From Marisediminitalea alba (GTDB lineage: Bacteria; Pseudomonadota; Gammaproteobacteria; Enterobacterales; Alteromonadaceae), in the NCBI RefSeq assembly GCF_002993365.1, contig NZ_PVNP01000076.1, positions 1 through 60,791 on the forward strand: 60,791 bases of DNA, in the 5' to 3' direction. A model generated the notes under the pieces. That model saw only the letters and a list, made by a program, of their open reading frames with translations. It did not search any database and was not told the DNA's origin. Made by a program: the position numbers and the translations under genes. Shown here piece by piece: positions 18,033 to 26,106 of this stretch (the stretch's first letter is position 1; each line of letters begins with the position of its first letter).

Positions 18033-18804
18033 GTTACCGTATTTAAGGCTTTCAGGGCAGCAACTGGCTGCGCCCTCTGAGATTGAGCAGCAGCTAATCT
18101 CGCTGACCAGTTCGGTGGGTGTCAAACCCGAGAGTGAGGATTCAGGCGAGCAGTCGCTGGTTTTGGAGATCGTTGACGAGACCCTGCAGTTAATGGATTT
18201 GACGGTGGCCAACAGTAACGGCGTGAATGTGGATTTTCTGTCAGGCCAAAGTCAGTATCGGCGCCAGCACGGTGGTGGCAGTAAAGAGCCGGTGGCTAAA
18301 GCCGTGGGCATAAAAGCCAACCAACCACTTACCGTTCTGGATGCTACGCCGGGGCTGGGGCGGGATGCATTTGTTCTGGCCGCACTGGGGGCCAATGTAA
18401 TTATGATTGAGCGCTCACCGGTGGCTTATTTGTTGTTAGCAGATGGCCTGCGTCGTCTCGCCGTGCAGGAACCAGAGCTGGCCAAACAATTTGTGCTATA
18501 CCATGCCAACAGCTGCGATTACATGCAGCAACTGGCAGCGGGTAGCGTGGATGCAGTGTATCTTGACCCCATGTTCCCCCACCGCAAAAAGTCGGCATTG
18601 GTAAAAAAGGAAATGCGCCTGTTCCAGCTGATGCTCGGCGCCGATGAAGATGCCGATTTGCTTTTACCTGCAGCGCTTCATGCAGCCGCAAAGAGGGTGG
18701 TGGTAAAGCGCCCTAACAGTGCACCACTGCTGGCCAATCATAAACCTTCTATGGCAATCGCCAGTAAGAAACATCGCTTCGATGTGTACATCAAAAACGT
18801 ATAA
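18019..18804 (+). CDS. rsmJ: 16S rRNA (guanine1516-N2)-methyltransferase RsmJ
   Basis: The 261-residue enzyme methylates G1516 of 16S rRNA using SAM. Diagnostic stretches are DFLSGQSQYRRQHGGG, VLDATPGLGRDAFVLAALGANVIMIERSP (SAM-binding glycine loop) and VYLDPMFPHRKKSALVKKEMR. The gene begins inside the last codons of recG (14-nt overlap) with GAAGGAG just upstream of its ATG, so the two are coupled. Confidence 0.95.
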   Translation: MAMPELPYLRLSGQQLAAPSEIEQQLISLTSSVGVKPESEDSGEQSLVLEIVDETLQLMDLTVANSNGVNVDFLSGQSQYRRQHGGGSKEPVAKAVGIKANQPLTVLDATPGLGRDAFVLAALGANVIMIERSPVAYLLLADGLRRLAVQEPELAKQFVLYHANSCDYMQQLAAGSVDAVYLDPMFPHRKKSALVKKEMRLFQLMLGADEDADLLLPAALHAAAKRVVVKRPNSAPLLANHKPSMAIASKKHRFDVYIKNV

Positions 18805-18922
18805 AGCCGTCCTGATAATATTCAAAATGTTGATTTGTATACCGAAATAGCTATATTGGTATTGTAATTTTTGCTGTACAAAGGATGTACATTTAGCTGT
18901 TAACCGGTATAGTAAGTATACG

Positions 18923-18969
18923 ATTTGCTCAAATGTCGAAAGGAAGTAACTCGGCAGGCCTGAGCAAAT
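18923..18969 (+). promoter_or_regulatory. Leader inverted repeat upstream of the LuxR-type gene
   Basis: ATTTGCTCA (18923-18931) and TGAGCAAAT (18961-18969) are a perfect 9-bp inverted repeat enclosing 29 nt that include AAAGGAAG. It ends 55 nt before the start of the regulator gene. It could be an mRNA leader hairpin or a dimer binding site; the sequence does not decide. Confidence 0.4.
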
Positions 18970-19024
18970 TCACAACTCTCAACCTCGTTATCTGCAAAAG
19001 CCAAAGGATTTCTGGAGAATTGCA

Positions 19025-19693
19025 TTGACTGTAACGAATACGAATTCGGTGTGCTTTGTGGTACCCGACAATTGTAGTGCTATAGCGGCTCCTAACTGCT
19101 TATTAAAGCAGCTAGTGGAAGCCTGCGGCTATGTTACTGCCTGTGTGGAAGGTGTTGAGAGCCTGCCTGCTAACGCCGAACCAGCACAATTGATTTTTAT
19201 TGATATTCGGTTAACGGCTAATTTATGTGAGCTTTTAAGCTGCTGTACCCGCAGCGGCCGTTGGGTGTTTTTCAATGTTTCGCCGGGCTCCGTTGATGAG
19301 CTCACGCTGTTAATGGCTGGTGCCGAAGGGGTTTTTTACACCACCGACAAGCCAGAGCTTTTGCTGAAAGGCATCCATCGTTTAAATAAGTTCGATGTCT
19401 GGTTTAAGCGCGATACCATTAATCGCGCCTTCCGCCAGCTGCGTGATAAGAGCGATCCGGCTGCCGCCATTCAGAATATGGAAGTACAGCAAATGGTTCA
19501 GCAGGCGGGTTTAACCAAACGGGAAAAGAATATCCTGCTGCTCGTTTCCAAAGGGGCACAGAATCAGGAGATTGCCGATACCCTGCACATTAGTGTGAAT
19601 ACGGTTAAAACTCACATTTACAGCATCTTTCGTAAAACCAACTCGCGTAACCGGGTTGAGCTTGTTGCCTGGTCGAGCAGTGTTTTCGGCTAA
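19025..19693 (+). CDS. LuxR/CsgD-type transcriptional regulator
   Basis: The 222-residue protein has an N-terminal degenerate receiver-like domain (about 8-125) and a C-terminal LuxR helix-turn-helix (about 155-218: LTKREKNILLLVSKGAQNQEIADTLHISVNTVKTHIYSIFRKT). The architecture resembles CsgD and VpsT, which control matrix genes, but the receiver lacks an obvious phosphorylatable aspartate pocket. The start is a TTG with GGAG 8 nt upstream; no in-frame ATG lies nearby. It stands alone between two hairpins. Its targets are unknown; the downstream secreted protease is a candidate by proximity only. Confidence 0.85.
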   Translation: MTVTNTNSVCFVVPDNCSAIAAPNCLLKQLVEACGYVTACVEGVESLPANAEPAQLIFIDIRLTANLCELLSCCTRSGRWVFFNVSPGSVDELTLLMAGAEGVFYTTDKPELLLKGIHRLNKFDVWFKRDTINRAFRQLRDKSDPAAAIQNMEVQQMVQQAGLTKREKNILLLVSKGAQNQEIADTLHISVNTVKTHIYSIFRKTNSRNRVELVAWSSSVFG

Positions 19694-19798
19694 TCCCACT
19701 TCCCAATTTAATCTGGCTTTTTCTCCGAGTGTTACTTCTTCCATGGGGTTGCAAAGCTGACTCCCTGACGCCTGTTTGATGGCGGCTCTAGTATAAAG

Positions 19799-19843
19799 GT
19801 ACTAGTTAAAAAATAAGCAGCGCAGATAACTAGTACATTTTTT
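19799..19843 (+). terminator. Hairpin with T-tract after the LuxR-type gene
   Basis: GTACTAGTTA (19799-19808) and TAACTAGTAC (19827-19836) pair perfectly across 18 nt, and six T residues follow at 19838-19843. It fits an intrinsic terminator for the regulator gene. Its AT-rich symmetric arms could also be an operator. Confidence 0.6.
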
Positions 19844-19939
19844 GTAAATTACTCTTCCTCGCTAGCAATCCCCTATGGCTTGTGCCAAAAATGAAGGTGG
19901 ATTGTCGCAGTTTCACAATCGATTCGAAGGAACCTATCA

Positions 19940-19963
19940 CGCTTACCCAGTAAGCGTTTTTTT
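19940..19963 (+). terminator. Terminator in the 5' leader of the subtilase gene
   Basis: CGCTTAC (19940-19946), a 3-nt loop and GTAAGCG (19950-19956) are followed by seven T residues. The T-tract ends only 18 nt before the subtilase ATG. If the promoter is upstream, this is an attenuator; if not, it is a second terminator for the preceding gene. Confidence 0.7.
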
Positions 19964-19981
19964 ATTGTTGGAAGCATAATT

Positions 19982-22468
19982 ATGAAAACAAAACTTACCG
20001 CATTAACGTTGGCCATGCTGCCCGCGTTGGGCTTTAGTGCTGCTGCAGAAACTGTAAAGTTCAAGGACGATTCTATTATTGTTGTTTATAAAGAATCCGC
20101 TACCTCTGCCGACAAGCTGTCGGCACGCGCCCTGGTTGGCGCCAGCATCGCTGACATGAATGCAGATGGGAGAGACGACAAGTTCAGTCATTTACTGAAG
20201 GGTCGAATTGCTAAATTTCAGCTGCAAGGCATGTCGGTTAAAGATGCCATTAATAAACTGCAAGCTAACCCAGCCATTGCCATTGCTGAGCCAAACTTTA
20301 TCTGGTCTATTGACGCAACCCCTAACGACGAATTTTATGAGTTGCTCTATGCCATGAATAATACCGGTCAGACAGGTGGTACACCTGATGCCGATATCGA
20401 CGCTGCAGAAGCATGGGATATTTCAACCGGTAGCAGCGACGTAGTCGTGGGTGTGATCGACACCGGTGTGCAGTATGACCACCCTGATTTGGTTAACAAT
20501 ATGTGGATGAACCCCGGCGAAATCGCGGGTAATGGCATTGATGACGACGGTAACGGTTACGTTGATGATATTTACGGTATTGATACCGTAAACGGCGACT
20601 CCGACCCCTACGATGATCAGGGCCATGGTACTCATGTTTCGGGTACTATTGGTGCAGAGGGGAATAACAGTATCGGCGTTGTTGGGGTGAACCACGATGT
20701 CTCTATCGTTGGCTGTAAATTCCTTGCTGCAGATGGCTTTGGTTCTACGGAAGGGGCCATTGCCTGTATTGATTACATGGTGGCACTGAAAGAAGATGGC
20801 GTTAACATTAAAGCCCTCAACAATAGTTGGGGTGGTGGCTCGTTTAGTGGTGCGCTTGAGGCCTCCATTCAGGCTGCCGCTGATGCTGACATTCTGTTTG
20901 TGGCAGCAGCCGGTAACGATGGAGTGAATAACGATAACAGCCCGCACTATCCATCCAGCTATGAGGTAGATAACGTATTAGCGGTTGCCAGTACCAACCA
21001 TAACGATGGTGATTCAGGGTATTCCTATGGCCTGGTGTCGGTCGACATGGGGGCACCGGGCACAGATATCGGCTCAACCTATGTAGATGATGGCTACGTT
21101 TACGCTTCTGGCACTTCTATGGCCACACCTCACGTTGCAGGTGCTGCAGCACTGGTTTGGTCGGTTAATCCTACGCTTTCTGCGGTAGAAGTAAAAACGC
21201 TGCTCATGGAAACCGGTGATGATAATACCTTCCTGACCGGAAGAACGGTTTCAGGAAAACGCCTTAACGTGTACAACGCATTGCTTGGTGCAGACCCTCA
21301 ACCTAGCTTTGGCTTAGGTGTTGATGATTCGACAATGGAAGTCACGGCGGGCGATACCGCAGAGTTCGTTTTTTCTATCAGCTCTATTGCGGACTGGTCG
21401 GGTGAAGTGACCTTCTCGGTAACAGATCCTCTGGGCGGAGCGAGCTTCTCTTCCACCACGGCGATGCCTGGTGACGAAGTGACACTATTTACGCCAACGG
21501 CTGACGATACTCCATGGGGCGATTATCAGTATGTGGTGACTGCGGTGAGTGATGACATTGAACGCTCGCAAACTGTTAACTTAACCGTGTTACCAGCGGG
21601 CCTGATTGACGTCACTTATTCTAATAACACACCCGTCTCAATCCCGGATAATGATTCGACAGGTATTACATCCACCATCACCGTAGCCGACCCTTATACG
21701 GTGTTTGGTACAGAGGTGAGTGTTGATATCACGCACACCTGGATTGGCGATCTGATTGTCGATCTGACTTCGCCGTCTGGTACCACCGTTAATCTGCATA
21801 ACCGCTCAGGCAGCAGTGATGATGATATTGTTGCAACCTATTCAGTCGACAGCTTCAACGGTGAAATGATGAATGGCGACTGGGTATTATCAATTACTGA
21901 TAATGCCGGCCAGGATTTAGGGACGCTGAACAACTGGTCATTGAGCTTCCAGGCTCTGGGTGAAGTCACCAACGCGCCGCCGGTTGCAGGATTTGAGGTC
22001 AGTACAGATGAGCTAACCGCCACCTTTACTGATACCAGTACCGACACAGACGATGACATTGTTAGCTGGGACTGGAGCTTTGGTGATGGCGGAAGTTCTT
22101 CTGCAATGAGTCCGGTGTATACCTATGCGGCAGAAGGTACTTACAGTGTTTCATTAACGGTTACTGACTCAGAAGGTCAGTCTGACACCTATTCAGACTC
22201 CGTAACGGTAAGTGAGCCGGCAGATGCCTTTATTATCGCTGACATTCGTCGCTCAGTATTACGACCAAATGGTACGCTGGTGACTTTCCTGACCTGGCGC
22301 CCAACACCTGCACCAACTGTGGATATTATTCGCAATGGTGTGGTAGTTGCCACTGTAGCCAATAACGGCCGTTATCGTGATGTTGCCCGTAATGTTACCG
22401 ATACCGAATTTACTTATCAGATCTGTGACGACCGTGGTTGTTCAGACGAAATGACGGTGAGTTTTTAA
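19982..22468 (+). CDS. Secreted S8 subtilisin-like serine protease with P and PKD domains
   Basis: The 828-residue enzyme has a signal peptide (about 1-22), an I9-like propeptide (about 24-110) and an S8 catalytic domain (about 135-430). The triad is D160 (GVIDTG), H215 (GHGTH) and S379 (GTSMATPHVAG), with oxyanion N312. A proprotein-convertase P-type domain follows (about 545-655, HTWIGDLIVDLTSPSGT), then a PKD domain (about 660-745, SWDWSFGDG), then a C-terminal module of about 80 residues that may be trimmed or help secretion. It is an extracellular protein degrader. GGAAG precedes the ATG, and an intrinsic terminator sits just upstream, suggesting controlled read-through. Confidence 0.93.
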   Translation: MKTKLTALTLAMLPALGFSAAAETVKFKDDSIIVVYKESATSADKLSARALVGASIADMNADGRDDKFSHLLKGRIAKFQLQGMSVKDAINKLQANPAIAIAEPNFIWSIDATPNDEFYELLYAMNNTGQTGGTPDADIDAAEAWDISTGSSDVVVGVIDTGVQYDHPDLVNNMWMNPGEIAGNGIDDDGNGYVDDIYGIDTVNGDSDPYDDQGHGTHVSGTIGAEGNNSIGVVGVNHDVSIVGCKFLAADGFGSTEGAIACIDYMVALKEDGVNIKALNNSWGGGSFSGALEASIQAAADADILFVAAAGNDGVNNDNSPHYPSSYEVDNVLAVASTNHNDGDSGYSYGLVSVDMGAPGTDIGSTYVDDGYVYASGTSMATPHVAGAAALVWSVNPTLSAVEVKTLLMETGDDNTFLTGRTVSGKRLNVYNALLGADPQPSFGLGVDDSTMEVTAGDTAEFVFSISSIADWSGEVTFSVTDPLGGASFSSTTAMPGDEVTLFTPTADDTPWGDYQYVVTAVSDDIERSQTVNLTVLPAGLIDVTYSNNTPVSIPDNDSTGITSTITVADPYTVFGTEVSVDITHTWIGDLIVDLTSPSGTTVNLHNRSGSSDDDIVATYSVDSFNGEMMNGDWVLSITDNAGQDLGTLNNWSLSFQALGEVTNAPPVAGFEVSTDELTATFTDTSTDTDDDIVSWDWSFGDGGSSSAMSPVYTYAAEGTYSVSLTVTDSEGQSDTYSDSVTVSEPADAFIIADIRRSVLRPNGTLVTFLTWRPTPAPTVDIIRNGVVVATVANNGRYRDVARNVTDTEFTYQICDDRGCSDEMTVSF

Positions 22469-22497
22469 ATTCGTCAGATAAGTCTGTCTAAAATAAT

Positions 22498-22524
22498 AAG
22501 CCTCCGTAACTCGGGGGCTTTTTT
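22498..22524 (+). terminator. Intrinsic terminator after the subtilase gene
   Basis: AAGCCTCCG and CGGGGGCTT pair (one G-T wobble) over a 5-nt loop and lead into TTTTTT, 30 nt after the stop codon. Confidence 0.88.
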
Positions 22525-22614
22525 ATTTCACAATTTACAGATACTGTTATAGTTAAAGGATAATTTACCTAAGACAGCTTGCTGTTAATTATATAATTTC
22601 TCTGGGAGAACAAC

Positions 22615-23088
22615 ATGATTGATGTGGGTAGCACCCTGCCGGAAGTGACGTTTGGATTGATGAAAGACGGCAAAATGACCAGTCCGCATACTAATGAACT
22701 ATTCAGCGGTAAACGCGTAGTCCTCTTCGCAGTACCGGGTGCATTTACACCAACCTGCTCTGAAGCACATTTACCTGGTTATGTTGCTCTGGCAGATAAA
22801 ATTAAAGCTAAGGGCGTGGATAGTATTATTTGCTTAAGTGTGAACGACGCCTACGTGATGAATGCCTGGGGCAAATCTGCTAATGCCAATGAAATTCTGA
22901 TGGTTGCCGATGGCAATGCGTTTTTTACTAAAAGCATTGGCCTTGACATGAACACCAGTGATTTTGGCGGTATCCGCTCGGTACGTTATTCCATGCTGGT
23001 GGAAGACGGTGAAGTGGTAAAACTGAATGTTGAGGATCCAGGTCGCTTTGAAGTGAGTGACGCCGAATCGATGCTGAAAAGCTTATAA
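22615..23088 (+). CDS. Prx5-type peroxiredoxin
   Basis: The 157-residue protein shows the atypical Prx5 family pattern: FAVPGAFTPTCSEAHLPGYV with the peroxidatic cysteine in TPTCS, then CLSVNDAYVMNAWGK and GIRSVRYSMLVEDGEVVKLNVE. Such enzymes reduce hydrogen peroxide and alkyl hydroperoxides using glutathione, glutaredoxin or thioredoxin. The start has GGGAG 7 nt upstream. It is monocistronic between the subtilase terminator and the carboxylesterase gene. No OxyR site was recognised. Confidence 0.93.
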   Translation: MIDVGSTLPEVTFGLMKDGKMTSPHTNELFSGKRVVLFAVPGAFTPTCSEAHLPGYVALADKIKAKGVDSIICLSVNDAYVMNAWGKSANANEILMVADGNAFFTKSIGLDMNTSDFGGIRSVRYSMLVEDGEVVKLNVEDPGRFEVSDAESMLKSL

Positions 23089-23193
23089 CGCTGTTTCCCC
23101 GGTGTGCTGACAGCGCGCCGGTCTCTGCTGGCGGTGACAGGTAACCATTAGATTATCTGCACCGCTCATTTTTAGGTTTCACAGGATGCGAAG

Positions 23194-24795
23194 ATGTTCC
23201 GTAGTTCAGTACAAAAGTATGGCCTGATTGTGTTGGGTTCATTAATGGGGTTATTTGCCTGCTCTGCTGCAAATACTCCCGGGGAAGTTGAAGTAACCGG
23301 CGGCAAAATAAAAGGCACCGTTACGGAACAACTGGTGACTTACAAGGGCATTCCTTTTGCCGCGCCGCCTGTTGGTGAGTTGCGCTGGCGTCCACCACAA
23401 CCGGTAACGCCATGGAACGGAGTGAAGGAGACCACCGATTACGGTAACGATTGCATGCAGCTGCCTTTCCCCAGCGACGCTGCGCCACTGGGTAAAACAC
23501 CGGCAGAAGATTGCCTGTACGCTAATGTCTGGGCACCTAAAGATGCCGATGGTTCAACGCCGGTACTGGTGTGGATCTACGGTGGTGGCTTTGTTAACGG
23601 CGGCGCGTCTCCAGCGGTTTATGATGGCAGCGAATTCGCCAAAAACGGTGTGATATTTGTGAGCTTTAACTACCGTCTGGGACGCTTTGGTTTCTTTGCC
23701 CATCCGGCGCTTACGGCAGAAGCCAAAGCCTCTGGCGATATGCTGGCTAACTACGCGTACATGGACCAAATCGCAGCGCTGAAATGGGTAAACGAAAACA
23801 TTGCTGCCTTTGGTGGCGATGTGAATAACGTTACCATTATGGGCGAATCAGCCGGTGGTGGCTCGGTACATGCCATGATGCAGGCAAAGCAGGTCAGAGG
23901 GCTGTTTGATCGGGCGATTATCATGTCTGGCGGTGGTCGTTCACTGTTTGGTAATCGCAAGGTCAGTGAGCCAACGCCGGCGTCTCTGGCTGGGGAACAG
24001 TATGGCCTCAATTATGCCGAAAAACACGGCATTACCGGTACCGACGCCGAAGCCCTGGCTGCTCTGCGGGAGCTAAGCCCGGAAGATATCGTTGATGGAT
24101 TTAACCTGGCCGCATTATTTAACCCCACACCTACAGACAAGCCAACCTGGGCGGGTGGACCGATGCAGGATGGTGAAATTATTACGGCAACTACCGAAGA
24201 TGCCCTTCGCGATGGCAACGTGGCGAAGGTGGATGTGATGGTAGGCGCAACCAGTCTCGACATTGGTTTTAATATGTTCAAAGACAAAGACGGACTGTTC
24301 GCTTCTTTCGGCCCTTACGCCGATGAAGCTCGTGAAGTTTACGATCCCACCGGTGATGTACCGTTCCAGGCGGTGGGCTATTCGGTAGGGCAGGACCGCA
24401 GCATGCAGGAACCGGCAAGGTTTGTGGCAGAGCAGATGACCGGACATGGTCAGCGAGCTTTCTATTACCGGTTTGGTACTGTTGCCCAGAGTAATGATAG
24501 TCCGGGCGCCCCCCATGCTTCAGATATCCCGTTTTTCTTTAATACGGTAGCAGCCAAGTATGGTGATGCCTTAACCGAACAGGATGCAGCGGCTGCTGAA
24601 ACCATTCATCAGTATATTGTGAGTTTTGCCAAAAAAGGCCAGCCAGTGAGTGCTGGAGCAGCAGACTGGCAGGCTTACGACCCGGCACAAAGCAATATTC
24701 TGAATATGACCCGCAATGGCAAAATGGAGCACGGTACCGATCCATGGAAGGCCCGGCTGGATGTCGTTAAAGCTGCGGTTGAGCAAGGCAATTAA
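23194..24795 (+). CDS. Lipoprotein carboxylesterase type B
   Basis: The 533-residue enzyme belongs to the cholinesterase-like type B carboxylesterases. It has a lipoprotein signal (lipobox LFAC, cysteine about residue 23), YKGIPFAAPPVGELRWRPPQP, EDCLYANVWAP, the oxyanion loop YGGGFVNGG and the nucleophile motif GESAGGGS; histidine in GAPHASDIPFFF is the likely catalytic base. It should be membrane-anchored and act on ester substrates in the periplasm or at the outer membrane. It is monocistronic. Confidence 0.92.
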   Translation: MFRSSVQKYGLIVLGSLMGLFACSAANTPGEVEVTGGKIKGTVTEQLVTYKGIPFAAPPVGELRWRPPQPVTPWNGVKETTDYGNDCMQLPFPSDAAPLGKTPAEDCLYANVWAPKDADGSTPVLVWIYGGGFVNGGASPAVYDGSEFAKNGVIFVSFNYRLGRFGFFAHPALTAEAKASGDMLANYAYMDQIAALKWVNENIAAFGGDVNNVTIMGESAGGGSVHAMMQAKQVRGLFDRAIIMSGGGRSLFGNRKVSEPTPASLAGEQYGLNYAEKHGITGTDAEALAALRELSPEDIVDGFNLAALFNPTPTDKPTWAGGPMQDGEIITATTEDALRDGNVAKVDVMVGATSLDIGFNMFKDKDGLFASFGPYADEAREVYDPTGDVPFQAVGYSVGQDRSMQEPARFVAEQMTGHGQRAFYYRFGTVAQSNDSPGAPHASDIPFFFNTVAAKYGDALTEQDAAAAETIHQYIVSFAKKGQPVSAGAADWQAYDPAQSNILNMTRNGKMEHGTDPWKARLDVVKAAVEQGN

Positions 24796-24865
24796 ATCAG
24801 CTAAACCATATTAACCACGCTTCTCCTGACCTATAATACGCCGGTCAGGAGAGGAGCGTGTTGTT

Positions 24866-26047
24866 TTGAATAAGTTTGATGTAGTGGTGATTGGGGCAGG
24901 TGCAGCCGGATTATTCTGTGCGGCCGAAGCCGGCAAGCGCGGCCGTAGTGTGGCAGTGCTGGATCATGCAAAGAAAATCGGCCGTAAAATCCTCATGTCT
25001 GGCGGTGGCCGCTGCAACTTTACCAACATGTATGCCAGCCATGAAAACTACCTGTGCAGTAACCCTCATTTTTGCAAATCAGCGCTTAGCCGCTACACCC
25101 AGTGGGACTTCATTTCCCTGGTGGCGGAATACGGTATTGCCTATCATGAGAAGACCTTGGGTCAGCTTTTTTGCGACGAATCCGCCGCCGATATCGTAAA
25201 CTTACTGGTGAGTGAGTGCCGTAAAGCCAATGTCGAGATTACTACACGCTGTGAGATCCTCAGTGTGAGCAAAACCGATGAGGGCTTTGCTTTATCCACT
25301 TCCATGGGCGACTACGAGTGTGCATCCCTGGTGGTTGCAACCGGCGGGCTGAGCCTGCCCAAACTTGGCGCCACGCCCTTCGGCTATAAACTGGCGGAGC
25401 AATTTGGCCTTAACGTGTTACCCACCCGGGCAGGCCTGGTGCCCTTTACCCTGCATGAGAAAGACAAGACAATACTGGCTGAACTCAGCGGGGTGGCTAT
25501 CGATACCTATGCCACCTGTAATGATACGACGTTCCGGGAAAACACCTTATTTACTCACCGGGGATTGAGCGGCCCGGCTATGCTACAGATATCAAGCTAC
25601 TGGCAGCCAGGCGACATATTGCATATTAATGCTTCACCTACCTTCGATATCGCTGAAAGTCTGGCGGAAGCGCAATTAAAGAATCCTGATTCTTTAATAA
25701 CAACCTGGTTATCAAAACACTTCCCCAAACGGGTCGCGGCAACTTTTTGCGAACTGAACCGCTGGGACAATAAACCGGTTAAACAGTTAAACAGTAAGGA
25801 AGCCGACGCCATCGCTGGATTTTTTGAAGACTGGCAGATTCATCCCAACGGTACCGAGGGCTATCGAACTGCCGAAGTGACTCTTGGCGGCGTAGACACT
25901 GACGAGTTGTCATCAAAAACGATGATGAGTAAGAAAGTAGAACAATTATTCTTTATCGGCGAAGTGGTGGATGTCACCGGCTGGTTGGGCGGCTACAACT
26001 TCCAGTGGGCCTGGAGTAGCGGTTGGGCTGCCGCGCAGTATGTGTAG
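24866..26047 (+). CDS. HI0933/YhiN-family FAD-dependent oxidoreductase
   Basis: The 393-residue flavoprotein begins with the dinucleotide fold DVVVIGAGAAGLFCAAEAGKRG and has the family-specific KIGRKILMSGGGRCNFTN and, at the C terminus, EVTLGGVDTDELSSKTMMSKKVEQLFFIGEVVDVTGWLGGYNFQWAWSSG. The reaction of this conserved family is not settled. Translation appears to start at a TTG at 24866, with GGAGAGGAG about 10 nt upstream and the glycine loop directly after, so no longer N terminus is needed. Confidence 0.92.
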   Translation: MNKFDVVVIGAGAAGLFCAAEAGKRGRSVAVLDHAKKIGRKILMSGGGRCNFTNMYASHENYLCSNPHFCKSALSRYTQWDFISLVAEYGIAYHEKTLGQLFCDESAADIVNLLVSECRKANVEITTRCEILSVSKTDEGFALSTSMGDYECASLVVATGGLSLPKLGATPFGYKLAEQFGLNVLPTRAGLVPFTLHEKDKTILAELSGVAIDTYATCNDTTFRENTLFTHRGLSGPAMLQISSYWQPGDILHINASPTFDIAESLAEAQLKNPDSLITTWLSKHFPKRVAATFCELNRWDNKPVKQLNSKEADAIAGFFEDWQIHPNGTEGYRTAEVTLGGVDTDELSSKTMMSKKVEQLFFIGEVVDVTGWLGGYNFQWAWSSGWAAAQYV

Positions 26048-26106
26048 TGATCTGAAGTTTGTTTACAGACAACTGTTACAGTAAAGCAGGCTGTTGAGGC
26101 GACAGG

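Noticed and set aside
18805..19024. c-di-GMP riboswitch ahead of the CsgD/VpsT-like gene
   Set aside because: The leader has hairpins but none of the conserved GEMM core sequence.
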